Source: Diprion similis
Taxonomy: Eukaryota > Arthropoda > Insecta > Hymenoptera > Diprionidae
DNA length: 64,000 nucleotides
Reading direction: 5' to 3'
Assembly (NCBI RefSeq): GCF_021155765.1
Contig: NC_060111.1
Location: 5,986,481-6,050,480 of the forward strand
The position numbers and the translations under genes were made by a program. Of the stretch, positions 41,032 to 53,045 are shown piece after piece; positions within the stretch are counted from its first letter, which is position 1; every line of letters begins with the position of its first letter. The notes under the pieces are model-generated. The model saw nothing but the letters and a program-made list of their open reading frames with translations. It was not told where the DNA came from and ran no database searches.

Positions 41032-41879
41032 AATATATAGCTTATAGAGTAGAGCCCAAAAGTGCGTTCTATATTTACAATTCGAAACTTCGGTGTTCCA
41101 TAAGGATTAAATGTACCGTTAGATTGAGACTCAAGTTAGACTAAAGACTGACTTGACTTTTCACAGCCCGAATCGGTTCATTCATTTCTCGAAGTTTCAC
41201 GACGATTTCTAAACGAATATATTTTGTTTCACGGTTATAAATCGATTCGCTGTGGGATTAATTGACTGAAAATCATGTTTGCATACGTCTAACGTTCCAT
41301 AACTGAACCTACTTGTCAGTAAGTTTATACTTTTAGTTTCATAATATCTACCACATTTTCTGATCGTTGAAATCATAATCTCTTTGAATAGTTCGCGTAA
41401 TTTTTTTCAGTTCAATAAAATCTTAACGTAACTTTATCGTTGCACCAGCATTAAATTACTGTAACAGTCAGTAAGAAAATCCTGCAGCACGGGTGACTAT
41501 ATCTGAAAAAAAAAATAGTGCAACGTGTATACCGATACTAAATATGCTGATTTCTAAATTAACAAAACTAAATTTCATTTTACTCTTACCCGTAAAGGAA
41601 TAAATTTTTCGAATATCCTCAAAAAAGAAAAAAAAAAAAAAAGAATATTAATAAGAATTGTATAGTATAAATTTTACTCAAATTAGTATTAAAAATTTTC
41701 TCGCTACACTTTCAATTACAATACAAGTAGATCGTTTCGCTTTTTCGAACAACTTATTATTCGAATGCTCAAAGAGCTGAGTGTGTATATACATATATAA
41801 TAACATGCCGATAGAGTAAGTATTATATAGCCGCATTCCCGCATGGCGCACGCATATGAGTAAACGAAATATATAGTTC

Positions 41880-42300
41880 GATGCAGTAAATTGGAGGGGA
41901 TAGAATGCTGTCCATCGAGAGCAAGTGCATGGCAGCAGCATCAGAAGGCTGCGGCTGGGAGGATGACGAGAGGGTCAGAGGGAGGGAGGGCAGCAAGAGT
42001 GGATGCCGGGGTTCGGAGACTGGCAAATTCCCATTGTACGTTTGGGTGCTGAGGAGAGGCGAAAGGGCGGGGAAGGGGTCAAGGAGGGGGGATAGAGAAG
42101 GGGGCAGCGGGCCCCACGTGCGATTTTCGCCGTTTGTGCGGCGCGGAGGGGCGACGAGCTCGCATTCGTGGGATTAGCGGGTGACCCGCAACCGAGCGAT
42201 AGACGTAACGTCGGTAACGACGAAACCTGACAAATAAAACTGCGCATGCGCGAGTTTGGTGTATTTTCACGCAGGCTGGCCACCTCAAGTTCAAACCGTC
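41880..42300. promoter_or_regulatory. CpG-rich block with NRF1-type palindrome
   Basis: A GC-rich island in AT-rich surroundings, with long open frames on both strands that have no recognised features. It ends with TGCGCATGCGC at 42241-42251, the palindromic NRF1/Ewg binding site. A promoter or enhancer is the simplest reading. Confidence 0.4.
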
Positions 42301-44067
42301 AAACGTGATTTACGGAGGTTATGTGCGCTCGGCAATGAGAATTTGCTTTTTGGGTTGTGCCGGTCTCACGACGGATAATCGACGTAGTAATTCCGGATGG
42401 TTTGGAAATTTTTTACTGGCAATTGGCTGATCTCAGTTTTACATCTCATGACCTAGTTTTGATCAGAAGGTTTCCACCCCTGCTTTCTTGCGGACCAATA
42501 GAGATCGGTTATTTTTTGCTGGTGCATTCTCCAGTCGGTCATTCAGTCTGCTGCTTCTAAAAAGATTTTTTTCATTTTCTGATACGTTGTAGTTTGTATG
42601 TCAAGAGATATTTAAGATTACTCGATAATGGCGTAATTTTTTTTTTCGATATAATCGATTGAATACTATTTACTGTATCAACATATGACAATATGCGCAA
42701 AAAAATTTTTACCTCAAAAGTTGCATCCCTCATTTTTTTCAGGTAAACTTGAGGGGGGTTTTCGCATTTGAAACGGCCGAATTAGCTAGCGCGAAAAATT
42801 AGTCCGTGTCTAATGGTTGACGATGGAGGAAAGAGCCGGGCAAAATGGGCCCCATGGATCAAAAATTATGCTTGGAATGATCGAACAGATACAATCGAAA
42901 AACGGTTGAGAATTGGGACAGGGTCAGTAACTGGTACCTACATTTACCTTAAAAGGCCCATTTTCCCCGGACCTCTGCCACTTGTCCAACATATTATCAT
43001 CCATGAAGAAAATTGATGAAGTACGTCAGACTTCCTTCTGAGTTTTTGACCTTTTCCTTTCACAATCAGCACAGCGCTACTCCATGGGAGTTTGCAATTG
43101 TTCGCAAAAACATTGGAGCGGAGTGACGACTCGCGTGTAGATCTGTGCGTATTTCGAACGGTCATCGTTCCGCGTATTCCGCGGTTCCAGGGTCGCCGAT
43201 CGTCGTGGATCGAGCTGACCGATCGATCCATCGGCCAGAGCATCTCTATTCCTAGGAATAACTGTATAAACGTTAGATGCGTCGTCGCAAGTTTGCGAAA
43301 GGCTTACGCCACGCGTGTATGACATTGTATGCCCCATTAAACTGGTAAAAATTTTCGTGCACGTAAAAAGACTTTGTGTTAAGGATGTTTAAGGATATGT
43401 GGAACGTATAGTCAGGCCAAAAATATGTCGGATGAAAAATATAACAAAACGAAAGTTAAATCTAAGACAATTACTGAGGCGATCAATTTGGTTGAATCTG
43501 ATTCAAGAAACTCTCTGTGATCCAGAAAAAAAAACGTTTCAACCTTGAATTTTAATTATAAACAAGTTGTTGTTAACAAAGTTAAAAAAAATCACATTAT
43601 TCCACAATTTTTTCACCCAAAAATCTCAAAGATTCTATTGAAAATTAGCTCATTTTATTCGTTCAGCGTCACGTTATGTGCATCAATGCTTCAGCTCTGC
43701 AGTGCTAAGCACGTGGATCGGGTCTTCAGCGGAGCCTTTATAAGTGATTGGGATAATAATAGTCTTGAAGAAGCTATTAAACTTCTTGCTAATGCGAGCA
43801 TACATAGGCTGATTATATGTTGTATAGGTATACCGCTGCAGCTCTGATATATTATAAAATAACGATAAGCGAATATTTTTTTGTGCTGAAATGGGCATTT
43901 TTTTCGTCTCTGTCTTTTATCACGATCAGCGGGTAAATAAGTTTATTTAATTTATTTCCTTTATCGATATGGTTTTCCAGAGTTTTTATTTCACTGTCCT
44001 TAATTTTTTCTTTTGGAAAATGAGGTACTGGCGGAATTCATCAATGCGCATGCGCCACAATCCGAGA
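42301..44067. other. Non-coding, no gene seen
   Basis: Mixed AT-rich and moderately GC-rich sequence. Open frames on both strands at 43077-43337 overlap one another and show no known features. A palindromic GCGCATGCGC (NRF1-type) lies at 44046-44055. Confidence 0.4.
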
Positions 44068-44241
44068 GTAGTTGTTTGCCAGGGCAACCAACCGTCACAA
44101 ACATAACCTCAAAAATTCTGACAGTTGTCGCTGGGAGTTGCGTTCAACATCGAAAGATGTGAAATTTTTTGAGGTTACATACATCGCGACGAACTGTCGT
44201 CTAAATTTATGACGGTTGGTCACCCTGGCGAACAATTGCTC
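44068..44241. mobile_element. Small inverted-repeat element, about 174 bp
   Basis: Left arm TTGTTTGCCAGGGCAACCAA and the reverse complement of the right arm ATTGTTCGCCAGGGTGACCA match closely, and the inner parts share CCGTCA and ATAACCTCAAAAA / TTTTTTGAGGTTA. Looks like a short MITE. Confidence 0.6.
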
Positions 44242-44814
44242 TCTCTAAACTGTAGCAGACGCCGGACCAATCTGTCGTTAGAAATTCACACTGTATATAA
44301 GTAATCATGCGAATCAGAAATGATTATCATTGTTTTTTAGAATATTATATCGCGTCTGTATAGATATATGTTATACATATATATATATATACCTAACGGT
44401 GCTTCGAGTTGTCGGTATTATTTAATTACGTCAGGCATACGTGGACCGTGACTTATTAGTCTTCCAGAGCATGTAATATGTATGTTAGCCATTACGATTC
44501 TCGGTGAAGCAGGCCGATGCATCCATCGACCCGGCACTTCTCGCAAAGCGAACAATCTTCAATAGTATATTGTCTAACGAGGAGGCAAACTCTAGATTTG
44601 CAACGCGAGTCGTATATAAAGTCGAAGACGAGTATCGGAAATACGCGATCGGGTCGAAAAATCGTTGCATCGTTGTCGCGCCCGATTTTTTGTACAACAA
44701 GAGTATGTTACGCGTTTTTTCGCGAAGCACGAAATGGAGGTTATGGTCGCGTGACGTCAGATCTGTTCGCAACGGCGCATGCTCGCAACGTAACAACGGT
44801 CTTTTGAGTACTCC

Positions 44815-44879
44815 GCGCATGCGCAGGCGACTCGATCGTCGTGAAAAAACGCGTAAAACATGATCGCGTTGTATAAAAG
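44815..44879 (+). promoter_or_regulatory. Candidate core promoter: NRF1 palindrome plus TATA box
   Basis: GCGCATGCGC at 44815-44824 is followed by TATAAAAG at 44872-44879. The upstream block 44500-44860 is CpG-rich, and a second imperfect site (GGCGCATGCTCG) lies near 44774. Transcription would begin near 44905 on the plus strand. No downstream gene is recognisable. Confidence 0.35.
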
Positions 44880-47219
44880 GATTTCTCCGGTCGGCATTTA
44901 CCTGACAAAAGAATGTCCTCGAGTGAATTCCGTTTTTCTTGTACAAAAGAAAGAGAGAGAAAGGGAGAGAGAAATTACCGCCTTGTCGATTACCAAATAA
45001 ATTCGAAATCCGCGTAACGAAGATCTGAAAGCAGGGAGGTGAGAAAATAAGAGGAAAAGGAACGGCGGCGGAATCGCGGGAATAAAAAATGCCGAATCGA
45101 TTATCGATGCAACGTAATTGACAGGCGTTAGAAACGCATGAGCACTCTTGCGCGAACCCATCTCGACACCCATAACCAATTGTCCCTACACGCTCGATTT
45201 AAACAATGAAGATGGCTAGTTATCTTCGTTATACAGTTCCCTTGGTCCACCACAATGGCGGCTTGTTTGGGTTGTACTGTATAATCGAGTTAAACAGTTA
45301 GCCACTGCAGCAGCCGGGACGGCTCGCACAATAACCATATTATGATCGTTTATTTTTAACCACTGGTCAACGTTAACTCAACATCCGCAACTTACGTGTA
45401 CCTACATCTGTATTATACATGTATATCTGTACAGTTGTACACACGACGCGGGCGTAAATACAGCTACTCAACGACTATTTAAACATCCGTAGCAAAACTC
45501 TGCAAATTCCATTCAGTTTCACGATTACCGCCCGGGCACGTGGCTTTCACGCTCATCGCCCGGTACTAAAATCATCGTCATCGTGTAAACCAGGACGGCT
45601 TTATTTGTATTCAACAGTATATATATATATATATACCTATGTATGTACATAATAAGGTACATAACGCGTTTCACGCTCTTTTTTTCTCTCCAATGAACCT
45701 GCACTTTTTAACGTCGACGCGGTTCTTTTACTTTTTATTATTTTCAATATAACATATACGATATTTCTTACCATATTTTATACATAAGCAAGATCTACGG
45801 AATTCTAGTTTTCTTCTTCTTCTTCTTCTTTTTTTTTTGTTTTTCTTTGCTTTCTTTCTTTCTTATTTTCACATCACGAAAATCATATTATAATTCTTAT
45901 AATCCATGGGTAATCATTTATTTTACCCTAATTTCTTTTTATTCTCTGTTACCCGAGAAAGAAAGATTATTTCAATTAGAAAAGAAAACGACAAAGAAAA
46001 AAAAAAAAAAAAAAAAAAAAAAAACTAAATCTACCCGGATAACAGATATTTCGTGTGATTATAATTTATTGTGCGATATTAGATTTTCTTCAGGCAATTG
46101 AAACAATATAGGTATAGTCTTAAGTAAACGCGTGTTGACTAAATTTTCTTTTCAATCGAATGATGAAAATCAATTACAATCTATATTGATTATACGATTT
46201 ATTGTAATATATTAAAAAAAAATTAATTTTCATTTTGCATTCTGCGGATTCGAATTTCTTTATATCTAATATAGCTGCACGCGTGTAGACGTGACGTATT
46301 CCTCTTATTATTTTTCTTTCCTTCATAGTATGTTATGTATAACGTACAAGAGTGCCGACATGCCAATTGAGTGATTCGTATCAGCATCAACCGCAACGAT
46401 CGTTGCAAATGTATACGTACGTATAGTACCTTTACATCTACCTATGTATTATAACATTATACAAATATAACGTTACATACGGTGAAGATTTCCTGCCGCC
46501 ATACGCGGATATATATATATATACAGCGGCAGTATACTACACAGTATAATACTACATCAAAAAGAGAAGGTATAATATATATATATATATATATTACTCA
46601 TATATATTACACATATAAGTATGGGCATGTATATGTATTTATACTACAAACGCGTGTATTATACGAGCGTAAAACCGAACGCGCGGCTATTAACCCGGCA
46701 AAAAGTTGAACGATACGAGTCATTGGGTTACAAACGTAGGTACCGATCGTAAAGTCTTTGCTTTTGTGTGTGTGTGTGTGTGTGTGTATAATTGTATATA
46801 TGACTGATTCTGTCATCTGGTTGCAAATTGTTAAATCATTATGCGTAACCATATTAACACAGTGCACTTGTAATTAGAATAATTTTTATCGCATAATAAG
46901 ATGAGGTAGAATATATACTGATTCGTGTGCAGTGGTTGCTGTAGCAGAGTGTTTAAAATTGTTATTAATTTACAGCTTACAAAAGTATCAGAGTGCGTTT
47001 GTTGGTGAAATTAACGTAAAGCAATACCTGCACAGAAATCACTAGTTTTTGAATATATATTTTTTTTTTTATTATGATTTTAAAGAATATTTCTTTGGAA
47101 AATACGAATACTGTGCAAACAAGTTGCATTCGAAGTTAATTGAATGGGACAAAATGTAAGAGATAAAGCGGTATGGTATTATGGGTGATAATTAATCGGT
47201 AAAATTGGGGCAATGGTTG
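44880..47219. other. Non-coding, low-complexity sequence
   Basis: No gene seen. Contains a GAGAAA-rich tract near 44950-44975, (TA)n near 45620-45636, a CTT tract at 45810-45830, a poly-A run at 45998-46023, several (TA)n tracts at 46500-46610 and (GT)n at 46764-46788. Confidence 0.4.
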
Positions 47220-47700
47220 GAGTTCCGAATTTGGAAAGTTCCGAAAGCGCCTAATTTTTAATTATTTGGTGGTAAAACTTGAAGTAAAGAAATTAAACTT
47301 TTGCCAAAGAACAAAAGCGTTTCGAATTGTCGGAAAGCCGCTCGACGGCTAATTGAAAAGTTCCGAAATGCAAGATTCCGAAAATTTAGGTTACCGGTAG
47401 AGCAAGGTTTTGAAAAATACAGTTTCTTTCGTTAGAGTTGAAATTCTGTAAATTAAAATATTCTCACACAGCGTCGTTCACTCGAAGAGTTTGTGTAAAA
47501 AATGAGAAAAACTGATAATCAGAACGACGAAAAGTGGTGAAATTTCTCCAAAAGTCTTCGATCATTCAGAATTTTTAATTTCTTTGTTTTCGCACTTTCG
47601 AAACCTTGATGTTTCGTCAAAGTTTGATTTCGTTATTTCAAGTTTCGCCAGCAAAACAATCGGTCCTTAGCGCTTTCGAAACTTCTCAGATTTTAAATTT
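47220..47700. mobile_element. Diverged long inverted repeat, about 480 bp
   Basis: The outer arms pair imperfectly: AAGTTCCGAAAGCGCCTAA on the left and AAGTTTCGAAAGCGCTAA on the reverse of the right. Both continue with KGAAACTTGAARTAA-like segments and AAATTAAAC / AAATCAAAC blocks. The interior repeats TTCCGAAA / TTTCGAAA motifs. No ORF. A decayed fold-back element is likely. Confidence 0.5.
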
Positions 47701-48904
47701 CAACCTTACCCTTTAATTAACATCGTTATCGCGATGAAAAATCTGTCCAAGTTTGTACTTTCTCATTTTTTTCTCACTTATTAGTTTCTAATCAAACCCT
47801 GCAACACGATCTCGACGACGGGGTATAAAATATCTCCGAATCGTTCGAATATTAAAATTTAAAAATTGACAATTTATTCTTTATCTCAACAAATCGCTGG
47901 ATCAATTTTTTTTTTTTTTTTTTCACGACATGCAGCTTATATCATGCGGTTCGTATAACGCAGCAGGCGCAAGGCTTTTAAATCTCAACGAGAACGTGAT
48001 GCTCACGATTACCGTTGTCGTATAACCCCTTCTTCCCCGTCCCTTCACTTCACTTCCCTTCCCTTCCCTTCCCTTCCCTTCCTCGTTTTAAATTTCGTTC
48101 CTTTTTCCTATACACACATACCTACATATACATACATATATACATACCTATAATATTTACCGATTGTGAGATCGAGCCGCGACGATCATCGCTGCAGCAG
48201 CCAAGTAAGCGCGGACTTTACGATCATTGCTGGGTATGGTTGTGATACATACGTGGCGGTATGGATAATACGCCTTGCCTACGTCGGAGATTTTTTTGTT
48301 AACAGTAAAGTATTAACACCTGTTCACGGCCCTGCCCACTTGCCTCGGGTGTCTACACACGCGCATTGCCTTCTTGTATCGTTACCTTCTTGTATATTGT
48401 GTACGTGCGCACAATGTGTTGCCCACAGTTTGATCTCTACCCAAAATCATCCGCTTGGCATGCTGCGCAGAGACGATTTGCACCGCGTTTATAAGGTGTA
48501 TTATATTATATTATATTATATTATATTATATACAGAATCGCCGAGACTTATGGTAATTTTTTTCAGGAGCGTCAAACTCGCGCCTCTTTCGAAGTCTCGC
48601 CGATCGGTATCCGCCTCGTCATATCGAGGATCGTAATCGATACCTCGCTGAATATGAAATTAGAAAATTTGTATTTCGGTTGAGGCTAACTGTACCTCCT
48701 TGTTGTACCCGGCACTAAATTAGAACTCTTTTTTTCTTTCTTTCTTTCTTGTGTCTATTTCTCGAAAGAGAGACGTGGGATTATATTTTGCAGAGATCAA
48801 GGAGCTGGTTGGCCAAAAATCGATACGTTTCATTATCGTTTATAGACTGTCGGAAAATCTAAGTATAGGCGCTGTGGAGCAATCTGTAAAAACGTTTGTA
48901 ATCA
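47701..48904. repeat. Non-coding stretch with (CCCTT)n and (TTATA)n microsatellites
   Basis: Contains a poly-T at 47909-47924, a CCCTT pentamer array at about 48050-48083 and a TTATA array at about 48499-48532. A moderately GC-rich block at 48170-48490 has open frames with no recognised features. Confidence 0.6.
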
Positions 48905-49080
48905 GGGGTTTTGAGATCGCTGATTGCGAATCTGAACTCGAAATTTCGAACTTCAAGATGGCGGACCAAAGTCCGAAAAGTCATTCGATTTGGATTAAAA
49001 TCGGTATTCGAGGTCACTGATCACGAATCTGAACTCGAAATTTCAAAATTTATCATGGTGGATCCAATATGGTGGCGTAG
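48905..49080. repeat. Dispersed repeat, copy A (tandem arms)
   Basis: Two direct copies of the arm GATTGCGAATCTGAACTCG / GATCACGAATCTGAACTCG are each followed by an AAGATGGCGGACC or ATCATGGTGGATCC box. The same family occurs at 50115-50300 and 58244-58410. Confidence 0.65.
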
Positions 49081-49279
49081 AGTGACTTTTTGAATTGAGA
49101 TTGATTATAGAAAAGAATTGAACGCAATCAAATATCGACATACATCGAAGACTTTTTTTGCAATTCCGGTACCTTCGATTTTTGTAAGTATATTTAAAGA
49201 GATCCTCGTAGCTTGATATTAAAATTAATCAGTCGTATCGATTTTTGGCCAAGCGCAATCCCTTCAAAGTGGATACCCA

Positions 49280-49281
<2 letters not shown>

Positions 49282-49324
<43 letters not shown>
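49282..49324. repeat. (TA)n microsatellite
   Basis: About 43 bases of pure alternating T and A. Simple sequence repeat; the longest pure dinucleotide array in the window. Confidence 0.95.
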
Positions 49325-49325
<1 letters not shown>

Positions 49326-50114
49326 ATACATCATCGCGAGACAAAAATCCAAACGATAATTATTAATATTCAGGTAAAAAGCAACACCATAAGCTCTCTT
49401 ACCGTGAGCATTTGTTTATAATAATTACAAGCCGACTGCGTAGTTAGACTTTCAGACGATATGAAGAATCGACACGTGGACGTTACATAAACATAGATTT
49501 TTCGCACATACGCATGTATGACTAATATGTATGTTGAATTAACCGAACGTAAACGGTGATCGAACCTTCTGCCGGTTACCGGTTCTACGGTGGGACAAAA
49601 AATTAACAACGTGATTGCAGTGTGTTGTTTGTCCGTGTATGTGTCTGTGTGTGTAGCACGTATATGACATAAGCATGGTGTTACAACACATCGAGGGGGG
49701 ATTCGATACTCGTGGATATAATATCAGAATTTTTGAATCATTTCGTTGTGTATATGTATTCAATGCCATTTATATGAATGCCACGTGCGAAAACTAGAGA
49801 GAGAGAGAGAGAGAGAGATACGAGGTTGAAGGTAGCGGGAGTGAGAGAAACAAATATAAAACAAAAAATGCCATTCAGACTGAGGCGGCTAGTCTTGGAT
49901 AATTAGATTTCTCGCGAAAGTGAACAACCTTTAAATATTTCACGATTTAAATTACAGCTCACGTGAGTTGTATAACAAATACAGGAATTCAGTGGCGAAT
50001 GAAATACTTAATTATCATACTTGTTCCGTTTTGTGTGGAATTAGAATTAGTTCAGTTTAAAACTTTGAGTCACACGTTATATTTTGCTGCGAGACAACTT
50101 TTTTAACAAGTTTT
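49325..50114. other. Non-coding, no gene seen
   Basis: AT-rich sequence with a (GA)n tract at 49795-49818. No supported ORF. Confidence 0.4.
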
Positions 50115-50300
50115 TTTTTTGGGGCGATGATTACGAGTCTGAAATCAGATTTTCAAAATTCAACATAGCGGATGTTAATATGGTGGAAGAAAATTTCAAA
50201 TTTAATAAAATCCGGTCAAAAAACTCTATGTAGAATCTGCATACCGAATTTTCGAAATCTGATTTCAGATTCGTAATCGGCAACCCCAAAAATTCCTAGA
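50115..50300. mobile_element. Dispersed inverted-repeat element, copy B
   Basis: Left end TTTTTGGGGCGATGATTACG and the reverse complement of the right end TTTTTGGGGTTGCCGATTACG are near-identical. Both arms carry GAATCTGAAATCAGATTT-type sequence, and the loop has GCGGATGTTAATATGGTGGA. About 186 bp with no ORF. Same family as copies A and C. Confidence 0.7.
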
Positions 50301-51247
50301 CAGTGTTTTTTTTCTCTGGATTCCATCGAATTTTAAACTTTCTTTTACCATATTAGATCCGGCATATTGATAGCAAAAAATCGTTTAGAAATACGTTGGA
50401 AAGTTTTTTTGTTATATAAAAAATGGACAAAAAATAGAAATACTTACGTCTAGGACTCAAAGGGTTAAAAGGTCAGTGATTACACGGCAAATCATGAGAA
50501 TATCATTAACGATTGCATGTATAACTTTATACAGTAAGTTATAGGAATAAATTTTTCTCGTCGCATATCCTGATTAGCAATTATCGCACCGGAGTATAAT
50601 AAATATATTCCCACAATAGACAACGCATAGTGTGTATAGGTATATAGGACGTTGAACGTGTGTGTTTTATGATGCGGTGTAAGGTGCATATTAAGGCGGT
50701 GCACTGCTCGGTTTACGGTACAGCAGACACGACGGTTTATAACGTAAGTATCAAGGAACTGCGGAGGTAAACTGCATCATCAGCTTGTCTGGTCGCAGTC
50801 TCGCTGCTGCAGACGATTAGCTCGGTCAATTCCTCCGAATGGCACGTGACTCGTTTATTAAATTTGACGACAATCATCCACGGAAATATTTATCTCAAAG
50901 AGCACGTGAGTCCAGAGAGGTGGACTCATATTACACACACTGTAGAATTACAATTTAAACTATTTACACAAGCGTATATCTGAACGATTAATGACTTTAG
51001 CTATGTATGTATGTTTCATGTGCGATGCGGTATTGCATCTCTAACTCTGCCCGTCGTGTTAATGTACCTAAGGCTGATGATTAGAATCTCAAGCTGTGAA
51101 TAACGCGAGGCAAAAAGCCCTGCCAATTTAACGCGGATCGCGATTTGAGATACGCCGAATTCCTTGCGAGATCTAATGTCCTCCCACTTTAATGCACTCA
51201 CAATTCAAAAAATTTGCGTTATTCTCGTATAAAAATCGTAGACCGTT
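50301..51247. other. Non-coding, no gene seen
   Basis: AT-rich sequence with short ORFs lacking features. A block near 50760-50900 is slightly GC-richer and carries two CACGTGA boxes (near 50843 and 50902). Confidence 0.35.
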
Positions 51248-51556
51248 GTAGACCGAGGGGTTAATCAATCATAGATCTTATGTACACCTGATATCAATAT
51301 TACAAAGATTTCGAAAGATTACAAGATACTTCATGGGATTTTTTCAAAACATGATTTCAAATGATTTCAACAGATTTCAGACGATTTTTTACAAGAGACT
51401 TTGTGGAATTTAAAAGGATTTTTTCAAACGTAAATTTCAAGGATTTCAAAAGATTTCATGAGATTTCAATGATTACACAAGATTTTGGAGGATTTCAAAA
51501 GATTTCCGGAAAAATTTGCACCAGATTTCACGATTGATTAACCCCCCGTCGTAGAC
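51248..51556. mobile_element. Terminal-inverted-repeat element with internal GATTTCA repeats
   Basis: Left end GTAGACCGAGGGGTTAATCA and the reverse complement of the right end GTCTACGACGGGGGGTTAAT form terminal inverted repeats of about 23-25 bp. The 260 bp between them is a degenerate tandem array of AAGATTTCA / GGATTTCAA units of about 9-10 bp. No transposase is encoded, so it is non-autonomous. Confidence 0.7.
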
Positions 51557-51845
51557 TCTTTTCAAAAATCAATCTTAATCCTGAAAATTAGTAGAAATAG
51601 AGAACTTCGCTCATTTTCAGTTATAATCACAAACTTTGTTTGTAAAAAGAAAGGAAAGAAACGGTTCAACGAATCGACTGTGACACTATAGAGTATAAAC
51701 TAATATGTAAAGGACTGCCAGCATGACGTACGTACTATACATTTTTTTTATTCCTGCTATGCGAAATGAATTATTCGATCGCGGGGGCTCATTTCCGGAT
51801 GCCACAAATTGCCGGTTACGTTTAGGTACACCTGACATGGGCCTC

Positions 51846-51853
51846 TATAAAAG
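51846..51853 (+). promoter_or_regulatory. Candidate TATA box
   Basis: TATAAAAG in GCCTCTATAAAAGCAGC is a strong TATA consensus. No recognisable exon follows immediately; motif only. Confidence 0.3.
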
Positions 51854-52689
51854 CAGCTATTTCCTGTCTTCGCAAAGATATTGTAGGTATATACAGAGAA
51901 CGCTGTGTGTATATATGCATAACTGTATACCATTTATTAGTGTTATTATCATTATTATATCATCCGCGTGTAACGTATGACTTGTATCTACATACGATTC
52001 ATACGATTTAACAAGTTTATTGCGTGTGTTGTACTATGTTATTTATCTGACATAGGTAGATACACATGTATTAATTATACTCTACAATTTTCAATCCCCC
52101 CTACAATTCTGAACCACTTACAATCGCTATGGTTATAACATGTCAATTTATACTTGATAGATTTCTTCCTTTTCCTTTCCTCAAATTGTTGAGTGAAAAC
52201 TAAGAATATTAAGAATACTAACGGCAAGTCAAAATAGAGAATTTTCAATTGCTTTCGAAAATTTATAATTTACATGTTTGGTAAGTTGTAGGTATCTTTT
52301 TTTTGTTTTTGTTTTTTTACTTATCAGTCAGAAACGAATGACTCAGTATACGACGATTATACAGTTGCAAATTCAAAGACCATTATAATCGTGAGTTAGA
52401 TATATTAAGTATCAAATCCTAATTACAATTTGTATGGGTTTTTTTTTTTTTTTGCACCACACTACAGCCATTTCCGTGCATCCCGCGATTCGCATGCTCG
52501 TCGCTTTATCTGCAACAAGAATAGGGGAGAGGGGAGTATAGGAGCAATTAGGAAAAGACTGCGATCACGGCAGCGTGCCGCAACAATTATTTCCATGAAA
52601 GAGTGTAAACTAACGTTGCATCCCACCGCACTGCACAGGCATGCATATACGCCTCGAGTAGTAATCTACTGTAAAGGCAAGACCGTTCG

Positions 52690-53045
52690 GGCTGGCTTGC
52701 GCTGCGTTGCGTTGCGTCGCGTTGCGTCGCGTAAGACGTAACGGTAACCGCGTGTAACGCTGCGCAGTGCGTGCGTGCGCGTTTGAGCCTGCGAGTGGCC
52801 CGGAGTCACGTGACCGTCTCGGGAGAGAACCGGCACGAGCAATCGGATCATTTATTTTCCCATCGTCAGCCGGACCCGGCACGGAAACGCCAGACTGCTA
52901 GACTGGCCATCATCTTCGCCGTCGCCATCGCGAAGTCTCCGGATATCTTCGATCGCTGTTCGCCATTCGGGGACTCGAGCATACCGTCAAGTAATCGGCA
53001 CGTACCGCAAAGCGACCTTGGCTACGCCAAAGTCCACCGTTAAAT
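52690..53045 (+). promoter_or_regulatory. CpG-rich candidate promoter / first exon
   Basis: A GC-rich block in AT-rich surroundings begins with a short GCGTTGCGTC tandem (52700-52734) and carries the perfect E-box palindrome GTCACGTGAC at 52805-52814. Downstream sequence (52815-53040) has an open frame without known features and could be an untranslated first exon. It may serve the gene whose signal-peptide exon is at 61838. Confidence 0.35.

Noticed and set aside
44485-44946. Long overlapping open frames on both strands (up to 153 codons)
   Set aside because: The frames overlap in antisense, the plus one has no ATG start, and none shows a known motif. CpG-rich sequence lacks stop codons by composition, so chance is likelier.
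46482-46709. ORF with IYIYIYI repeats
   Set aside because: Translation of a (TA)n microsatellite.
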